From Paenibacillus bouchesdurhonensis (GTDB lineage: Bacteria; Bacillota; Bacilli; Paenibacillales; Paenibacillaceae): 64,000 nt of DNA. Below, piece after piece: positions 1 to 9,600 of this stretch. The translations under genes were made by a program, and so were the position numbers. The stretch lies in assembly GCF_900155685.1 (NCBI RefSeq), contig NZ_LT732548.1, forward strand, positions 2,972,887 to 3,036,886. The letters run 5' to 3'. Position 1 is the first letter of the stretch, and each line of letters starts with the position of its first letter. Under the pieces are notes generated by a model. The model was not told where the DNA came from. It made no database searches and saw only the letters and a program-made list of their open reading frames with translations.

Positions 1-1
1 T

Positions 2-646
2 TGCCCGGAACAGTGGATCGAGCGATTGAGCGAGCAAGGCTTTGAACGGGTGTGCATGCATAATCAGGGCAGTGGGCTGGAATCTCCGCAGGAGCTGATT
101 GTTTCTTTCAGCGACGGGATGATTTCTTGGTCGGGCATGAAATCAGTTGTAAGTGAGCATCGGTTGCCTAATGAGCAAATGCGTTCGAATATGATTCCAA
201 ATGTTGTTTCGCCATCGGAGGACCGAGCTGTTGAGGCGCTATCGGCGAAGGATAACCATTTACCTCCTTCACAAAGTTTCCAGACATTTATTGAGTCCAC
301 GGTAAAGAGGAGCTTTTTCGATGCGCTTGGCATCAGGGAAAGCTCCGTAGATCCTCACAAGCCATTTAGAGATTACGGCATTGATTCGATTACAGGCGTC
401 AACGTAATCAACGCCCTGAACGAACAACTGGGTATTCAGCTTAAAACCATTGTTCTTTTCGATTACACAACGATTGCAGACTTATCTGAATATATTATTA
501 ATGAATATAAAGATCAAATACGTATGGATTCGGCAGAATTTGAGGCCGCCGAATCTGAAGATCCGCTCAAAACGATGCTTCGTCAGCTTGAGCAAGGCTT
601 AAAAACGGTTGAGGATGTCAATGACTTTCTGGAGAGGATAATATGA
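2..646 (+). CDS. Trans-AT polyketide synthase, C-terminal part (cMT end and ACP), 5' truncated by window edge
   Basis: The frame is open to the left edge, so this is the 3' end of a larger PKS gene; the TTG at position 26 is probably an internal codon. The first 45 or so residues resemble the end of a PKS C-methyltransferase domain (a closing SDG motif), which would alpha-methylate the growing chain. An acyl carrier domain follows, with its phosphopantetheine serine in a GIDSI motif (codon 386-388). The last 28 residues form a short amphipathic segment with a TVEDV motif, typical of the protein-protein docking ends of trans-AT PKS proteins. The stop overlaps the ATG of the next PKS gene (ATGA), so the two are translationally coupled and probably consecutive on the assembly line. 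The ACP call is firm; the cMT call rests only on its tail. Confidence 0.8.
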   Translation, partial: CPEQWIERLSEQGFERVCMHNQGSGLESPQELIVSFSDGMISWSGMKSVVSEHRLPNEQMRSNMIPNVVSPSEDRAVEALSAKDNHLPPSQSFQTFIESTVKRSFFDALGIRESSVDPHKPFRDYGIDSITGVNVINALNEQLGIQLKTIVLFDYTTIADLSEYIINEYKDQIRMDSAEFEAAESEDPLKTMLRQLEQGLKTVEDVNDFLERII

Positions 647-3600
647 ACCCAATCAAACAAGAGCAGTGGAATATTATCAATATGATACAAAAAGGCATCA
701 TATCTGCTGAAGACGGGTATAATCGCCTGCTAAAGTTGAAAAAAGAAGCAGCAAGCGAAAAGGATGCGACGCGAGTGATACCGCTGGACTTGAGTCTGGC
801 GGATCACCCTTCCGCTTCGAATCACATCTTGTTCGGCCAGCAGGTAATGACGATCGACGGATTGGTAGAGCTAGTCCTAGGAGCGCTATTCGGTGAACGA
901 AACGCTTTGCCTATGAGCTTGAGCAATCTTCATGCGCTAGAGCCCTTGGCGGCTCCTCTTGGCGTTATATCGAAGCATTCGCTCGTCATTGAGTACCGGA
1001 GCGGCGATGGCTCATTCATCCTGCGAGATGCCGTGGGAACGCCACCAAAAGTTTACTTGAAGGGGATTGTCACAGAGCATCCAGATCAGTTATTACCGCA
1101 AAACTTCGAATTGACTCAAGGTTTTTCGGAAAAGGATGCCTCACTCTTGGCGGATGAGGATATTTATAACATTAACCAGGACGTCTACATCGGCGATTTC
1201 TACCGAAATTTGTTCGATTTCAGAATATCAGGCAGCCAGGCGGTTTTTCAGCTTCGTCCTCAGAAAATAGGCCAGTTCGTTCTAGACCCAGCCGTCTTGA
1301 ACAGCGTAATCCTTGGCGGAATTAAGCTAGCACAGTATAGTCGACTCCACAGAGATAGCTTCTATGTGCCGGTTTCCGCCGATCGAATTGATCTGTATCA
1401 GGCTAGGGAAGGCGCTCAGCAGAGTGTAGTCGATTATCCGCTGCAAGGTTTTTTGGAGCTGCAAGGCACAGACGGGGATGACTTGTTAATCAATGCTGCA
1501 ATTGTGCAAGCCGACGGGACGACCATATTATCCTGCGAAAACCTGCGTTTAAAGCGAATTCCCGCAGAGTCGTTAACAGCGTCGGCGGGCGCTCCCTCTT
1601 TGCAGTTGTCTCAGCCATCGGCCGCAGAGGCTGATGATCAGGAGATTGCAATTATTGGTATGTTCGGACGCTTTCCCGAAGCGGAGAATTGCGAGCAGTT
1701 TTGGCAGATGCTCTCCGATGGACGATTAGGAATCCGTGAAGTGCCTAAGGATCGCTGGAATATCGACGAGCTGTATAGTAAAAATCTCGGTGATTATGGA
1801 AAAACGTATTGCCGCTACGGCGGTTTTTTATCCGATATTGACCAATTCGACGCCCGATTTTTTAATATGTCGGACAAGGAAGCTGAATTAACTGATCCCC
1901 AGCAGCGTTTGTTTTTAGAGGCTTGCTGGAATGCCCTGGAGGATGCCGGTTACGCAAACGATGCTATCTCTCGTTCCGCCTGCGGCGTATTTGTCGGTGT
2001 GGGTCAGAGCGATTATCAGGATCGGATGAAAAATGAGAATGTCCAGGTCGGGCCTCAATCTTTCTGGGGCAATGACAGTTCGGTTCTCGCCTCGCGGATT
2101 TCATATTATTTAAACCTAAAGGGGCCGAGTATTGCTGTCAATACGGCATGCTCCTCCTCCTTAGTATCTGTCCATCTTGCCTGCCAGAGTATTTTGTCGG
2201 GAGAATGCAAGATGGCTTTAGCAGGCGGAGTTTTTATAGGGACTACGCCTAATTTCTTTATTGTGAGCAGTAACGCTCAAATGCTATCGCCGGATGGAGC
2301 CTGCTATGCATTCGACCATCGGGCCAACGGCTTTGTACCTGGCGAAGGGGTAGGGGCTATCGTATTAAAATCGAAGAAGCAGGCAATCGAGGACAACGAT
2401 CTTATCCTTGGTGTAATTAATGCCAGCGCTCTGAACCAGGATGGCAAGACAAACGGCATTACTGCGCCGAGCTCACTCTCTCAATCGGAATTGGTAGAAA
2501 ATCTGTATCAAAGTGCTGGCATTGATCCCGAGACAATTTCATATATCGAGGCTCACGGCACTGGCACGCCGCTCGGAGATCCTATTGAGTTTGAAGCGTT
2601 AACCCGCACGTTCCGTAAGTTTACGAACAAGGAGCAATTTTGCGCGCTTGGTTCCGTGAAGGCCAATATCGGGCATGCGGCAACAGCGGCTGGCATTGCC
2701 AGTATAATCAAGGTGCTGCTTGCAATGAAGCATAAACAGATACCTCCTTGTATTACCTTCGAACGTGAAAATCCGAATATTCATTTGAATAAGAGCCCGT
2801 TTTATATCAATAAGGAACTTATTCCTTGGCCGAAAGCCGGACAATCGCCGATGCGCGCGGCTGTGAGTTCCTTCGGTTTCAGCGGTACGAATTGCCATAT
2901 TGTTATAAGCGAGCCGTCACCGCTAACGAGAAGGTCTGTTTCTACCCGTCCGTATCTTGTCCCTTTGTCTTCACGAACAGCAGATTCATTAAAAGAGCAG
3001 ATGCTTCAATTGATCAAGCGGCTAACCTGCGGGGAAGAGCTGTTGTTAGCCGATGCCGCCTACACATTGGGCTGTAGAAGAAAGCATTTCCAGTATCGAA
3101 AAGCGTTTATTGCTAACAGTTTGGAAGAGCTTGTCCACCAGATTGAGTTGGCGCTTAAAGAGCCTGCTATCTCTCCGGGCAGGATAGCTCAAAACACTGA
3201 TAGAGGAAGTAGAGCGGACAAGTCATGCCTGCTGACACATGCCGCAGATTGTCAGGATAAGTCAAGTCAATGGTATCTTGAGCGGCTAAAAGAGGCGGGT
3301 AGTCAGTATGAAGAAGGTGCCGAGCTAAATTGGGACTTACTATATCGGGACGAGGATGTAAGAGGCATCTCCCTGCCTACCTATGCTTTCCAAAAGCGCA
3401 GTTATTGGTTGGAAGTAAACGAGTTTGCAGATTCTCAACCGATCGACAGAAACGCTAAAAGTAATGATTTAAGAGAGGCGCTGGGAGAAGAGACATTATT
3501 TTATAGAAGACAATGGAAATCTGTAGCTCCCTTAGGTGTGGATGACGTCGAGCGAGTACCGATGTTTGTCGTTACGGACGTGGCTGAAGCGGAAGCTAAG

Positions 3601-6600
3601 CAAGACGGTGATATCCGAATCATCACGGTTAACCATTCTGATTGGCAGGATGATTGCCGGTCATTAGGCGAACGGATCGCGATGGCAGTGCTAAACGGAA
3701 ATGGTCAAAACCCGTTTGAACGCGTAAAGCTGGCGATCCAACTAAGAGGAAGGGAGCAATCGTTTCAGCAAGATAACTTTGGTGACGAAGATGAATCATA
3801 CAAGGAACTGTTGACGCAAACCTTCTACCTTCTGTTTCAGATCGCCCGTTCGCTGTCCCAACTAAAGGCGGCAAACATAGATATCGTCTATGTTTTTGAA
3901 TCAACAGATCAAGGTGCGGTTCCCTTCCATGCCGCACTGGAAGGATTGAGCAAAGCTATTGTTTTGGAGCAGACGCGATTTGCGATTCGAATTGTGGAGC
4001 AGCACGGAAATTCAGAACTCAGTTACGGTTTGCATACTGTGTTACAGATGGAATTCGCCGATTTGGCATCTTCAAGAGGAGCCGCTTACGTGCGTTACGT
4101 ATCGAAGGACAGGCAAGTTTTGTCGCTTCATGAGGTGCATCTTCCGGCTGTTGCCACGGAGCCAGCTCAGTTGCAAACAGGTGGAACATATTTGATCACA
4201 GGCGGGCTGCAAGGGATCGGATTCTCCCTTGCGATCTATCTGTCGAATGTTTACCGTGCCAAGCTTTATCTTGTGGGCAGATCGCCTGTAAATGGTGAAA
4301 TAGAAGCCAAGTTGAAGCGCTTGACCGAATTCGGAGCAGCGGCCCGATATATTCAAGCTGATGTGACTGTGCCCTCAGAGGTTCAGTCAATGGCCGAAAC
4401 AGTGAAACATTCTGATTCACAGCTTGATGGCATCTTCCACTGTGCCGGCTCCATCTCGGACGCCCTAATAAAGAATAAGCAGGCGATTCAAATGCAGCAG
4501 GTACTCGCGCCAAAGGTTGTTGGAACCATCCACTTGCTTCGCTACTTGCAGCCAATAACGAAAGATTTCATAATGCTATTCTCATCAATTGCTTCTTTGT
4601 TCGGTGGTAGGGGGCAGACGGATTATGCGTACGCCAACAGCTTTATGGATCATTTAGCGATGCAGTATAGCAGCATGAAACGTCCGTATTTATTAAGCGG
4701 TAATTGGTTCTACTGGCTTTGCGGAGGCATGCGCCCTGAATCCGAAATGCTCAGTTATATGCAGCGCGGCTTTGGATTGCAGCCCGTTACAGAGGAGGAA
4801 GGAACCGCTGCGATCGAACGCTGGCTACGGTCAGATTATGCGAATCTATTGATTCTCCAAGGGAAGCCTTCGAAAATTCGTCAGGCGCTAGCAGCTTGGG
4901 ATCAATCGCAAATTTCTGCAACGGGCAAGCGAGCGGCTGACGGCCTGAAGGAGGATGCTTCTACAAGCGAAACCAAGTCGTATATCAGTGAGCTAGAAAT
5001 GCTGCTGAGAACGATCATTTCCGAGGAAACAAGCATTCCCGCCGAGGAATTGGAAGGGCAGTCGGGCTTTGAAGCGCTAGGCTTGGACTCCCTGATGATC
5101 AGCAATATTACAGAGCATTTAGGGAAGTGGTTTGAAGGTGTTCCTAAAACGATCTTTTTTGAAATATTCACCTTACACGATTTAGCCGTATATTTAAATG
5201 ATAAATACCCATCGGAATGCAAGTCATTATTTGGCGAAGCTCATAAGAAATTAACAAATTCAGTCTTCGAAGACTATCCGATGCAAGGATTGTCAGAAGC
5301 AATTGATTTCCCGAAACTTAATGAATCGGTTAAAGGTGAGAATAAGGCTCCGCGCGCTGACATAGCAGTCATCGGAATAAGCGGCGTTTATCCAAAAGCA
5401 TCGAATCTAAATACATTTTGGGAGAACCTGAAGGCGGGTGCTGATTGCGTTGAAGAAACTCCCCTCGAACGATGGAAGGATTATTTCGAGACTCCAGAAG
5501 GCAAGCTCGAGCGGCGGGGGTATGGCGGTTTTATTGCGGAACATGACTGTTTTGATCCGCTCTTCTTCAGAATTTCTCCGAAAGAAGCGGAGTGGATGGA
5601 TCCTCAGGAAAGATTATTCATCCAAGAAGTATGGCATACGTTGGAGGATGCGGGTTATACACGGGCATCACTGCAAGGACAAAAGGTAGGCGTGTTTGTT
5701 GGCGTCACCAATGGTCACTATCAGCTTAACCAGACCGAGATCGACGGCAAAGTGGTAACGCCTTTAAATTCCTATGCGTCCATTGCGAATCGCATCTCTT
5801 ATTTGCTGCATTTGGATGGGCCGAGTCTCGCTGTTGATACCATGTGTTCTTCGTTTGTAACAGCGCTGCATCTTGCTTGCGAGAGTCTAAAGCGCGGCGA
5901 ATGCGACTTGGCTATTGCAGGTAGCGCAAACCTAATCATGCACCCCAATAAGCAATCACAGCTGCATCTAAGCAAGTTTGCCTCGACTAAAGGCCGCTGT
6001 CATAGCTTTGGTATGGAGGCTGACGGCTACGTTCCGGGTGAAGGAGTAGGGGCCGTATTATTGAAGCCCGTTCTCCAAGCGGAAGCGGATGCCGACTATA
6101 TCCATGGGGTTATTAAAGCGACCAGCGTCAATCACGGTGGACGCAGCAACGGCTACACGGTACCGAATCCTAGGGCGCAAGCAGCCGTGATCGTAGATGC
6201 TTTGGCCAAGGCAAAGGTTCATCCTGAGGATATCGGCTACCTGGAAGCTCATGGCGCGGGTACTCCGCTAGGTGATCCTATTGAGATTCAGGGACTTACC
6301 CAGGCCTTTGAAAAGCATACAAACAAGAAGCAATATTGTGCGATAGGCTCCGTGAAGTCCAATATCGGTCATCTGGAAGCGGCTGCAGGTTTAGCTGGTC
6401 TGACGAAGGTTCTTTTGCAACTTAAGCATAAGAAGCTAGTGCCCACTCTTCATGCGGAAGAGTTAAACCCGGACATAAAATTTGATCAAACACCGTTTAT
6501 CGTCCAACGCACCCTTGCTTCCTGGGAGCCTGTTGCCAAGGAGCTTGAAGACGGCAAAGTAGTTCAATTACCTCGTTTAGCGGGGATTAGCGCCTTCGGA

Positions 6601-9600
6601 GCTGGTGGAGCCAACGGACATGTCATAGTTGAAGAACATTTAAACGATCATATTCAGCAGTTTGACCGCTTAACAGAGGAGTGCGAGTTGTTTGTCTTCT
6701 CGGGGAACGATGCCTCTTCGCTACAACGGACAGTAGATGCATTTTATGCTGCATTTGCCGCACCGAAGGATGATGTGAATGAGACTCACGTCAACGATGC
6801 TCGCCTCGATCAGGCAAAACAGGATTTACTGCATATATTAGGTGAATTGTTTCATACCCCGCAGGAGCTGTTATGTGAGGACTACTGTATCGGGGATTAC
6901 GTGGCCGACTACTATGATCGGGTCAGGCTGTTTCAAAAGCTGCTTGATCAAGGCTATTCAGAATTGAAACCTGAACACGAGTTGGAGCGAATGACCATTC
7001 GTGATCTGATTTTGACATTGGCCCGTTCGGTAAGGGGGAACAGGGAGTCCGAAATAAGCCTTCCGTATCGTCTAAGCGATGTGGCGTATACGCTGCAGAC
7101 AGGCCGAGAGCCCCTCAAGGAACGGCTGGCTATACTGGCCCATTCCGGTTCAGATTTGATTTCCAAGTTGGGAATGTGGCTTAAGCAACCTGAGGTTCTA
7201 GTACATCCTGAGGTATACTGCACTCTTGGTGTTGCATACTTAGCATCCAATCAAGTTCAACGAGAAACGCCAACAAGCCAACGAGACTTGCAGCTTACTA
7301 ATTCTGATTTACATCAGCTAGCGCAGGCTTGGATCGCCAGACACCCGATTGACTGGAGCAGCCTAAAGAGGAAGGATGCTGTGCGAAAGGTGCCGCTTCC
7401 AGGTTATGCGTTCCACCCAGAACGCTACTGGGTAAAGCATCCAGCAAAATCGACCTCTGTTGGGACAGAACAACACCTGCTACATCCATTAATTGGGCGT
7501 AATGTTTCTACGTTGGAACAAACGTTATTTTCAACCATATTTACCGGTCAAGAATTCTTTTTGAATGATCACATTCTACTGGATAGTAAAGTACTTCCGG
7601 GCATGGCGTATCTGGAAGCAGCAAGATATGCCGCATCGCAGGCAGCCGGTAGTTCCGTTACTAGTATTCGGAATATGATGTGGAGCCGAGTATTTAAGCT
7701 TGAATCAACTCCAATAACGATGTTGGCTGAGCTGTCGCAAGACGTCAAGGGCATATTATGCGAATTTAGCTCAGGTGATCCAAACCAGCGTACGATTCAT
7801 GGCTCTTGCCTGATTTCTACGGGAGCCGCAGAGGCTGTGCCTGCACAATCTATCGAGCAGCTGCAATCCAGGATGAGTGGTTATTTAGACGGAACAGACA
7901 TGTATCGTTATTATCAAGCAGGAGGACTTGATTACGGGCCTGCTTTCCGAATGGTTCAGTCGGTGCGATATAACGACAAAGAAGCATTGGCAAGCCTGAG
8001 CTTACCAGCTTCGCTAGAAAGCAGCTTCGATGAATTTGTCTTCCATCCATCCATGCTGGACGCGGCATTTCAGGGTGGAATCTGCATTCAATCGGACGAT
8101 GAGCTGTCTCAGACGCGCACGCATATCCCTTTCTTTTTGGAGGAAGCGATTGTGTATCAACGGCTGGAACGCGAATGCTATGCCCACATTACTCTGGCGC
8201 CACGTGGCGGTCAGGAAGCAAATGCGGATACAAGCATACGTAAACTGAACTGCCGATTGTTGTCCAAAGGCGGCGACGTTCTTGTGGAACTGAAAGGATT
8301 TACGGCACGTGCGGCTCAGTTGGAGCAGCCCGGGAATCACCTAAATAACGCAAAACCATCCGTTCCTTCAACACAGAATACACCGTCATCTGTGAGTTAC
8401 TATAGACCGGTCTGGGAGCTTGCGCCTATTGCAAATAACCAAAACGCAGCTAAGGAATCGGATGTTATCGTTGTATTTGACTCTACCGTAAACCGGCTGG
8501 AGCAATTGATGAGAAAAGCAGCCCCGGCCCGAGTTGTGCTGGTAGTAGAGGGAGAAGAGTATGCTCGTACAGGAGACCACAGTTACTCTTTAAGGTTAAA
8601 TCAGCCTGGGGACTACATACAGCTCCTAAGTAATTTGGCAGAGCGCGGAACGATTCCAACGCATATCATTATGGCTTGGACAGCTCGGAAAGCAGCCCCT
8701 CTGGAAGATATGTTCCTTAGCGGGGAGATCCGTGATAGGGTTCATTCCGAGTTGAATTATAGCGCAATAGCAATGCTCCACTTGCTTACGGCATGGAAAA
8801 AGGTGTTGGATAAGAAACAAGTGGCGCTGCTTGCCTGTGAACCGATCACCGATGGGCTGGAGCGGGTGTTATCGAGCACAGTTCGCGGATTTGCCCATTC
8901 GCTGAAGCTTCATCTGCCAACGGTTCATATGAAGTCCGTTCAACTGCCAATCCTGATGATTGAAGAGCAGCCGGAACGACTAATTAGCGAATTGTATGAA
9001 ACGCAAGGGAGCAAGCAAATTAAGCTTCTTACGGACTCGAACGAACGCTACGAACGCCGATATCTGGCAATGGATATGCCCACCCCGGAAAGCTCGCTTC
9101 TTCGAACGGGGGGGACCTATTTGATTACTGGAGGGATGGGCGGAATCGGGAAAATCGTCGCTCGTCATCTTGTGCGAAACTACAAAGCCAATGTTGTCCT
9201 GCTCGGAAGGTCGCCGTTAAATGAGGAACACCGCGCCTTTCTGAAGGACTTGCAAAGCAGTGGTTGCAAGGCCAGCTATTTCTCTTGCGATTTAACAAAC
9301 GAAATCGAATTGCAGAGCGCACAGCAGCAGTGGATGCAAGAATTCGGTTCGATTGAGGGGGTCATTCATGCTGCGGGCATCATGAGTCAAAAGGATTTTC
9401 TTAACAAAACAGAAGATGAACTGCATTCGATTATGGATCCGAAGATCGCAGGAACGATTGCATTAGACCGAGTCACGCAAAAGGAGCCGCTACGCTTCTT
9501 TCTTTCGTTCTCTTCCACCGCATCCATGTTGGGGGATTACGGAAGATGTGATTACTCCGCCGCCAACAATGCTCTGGACGAATTTACCGCGTTTAGAGAA

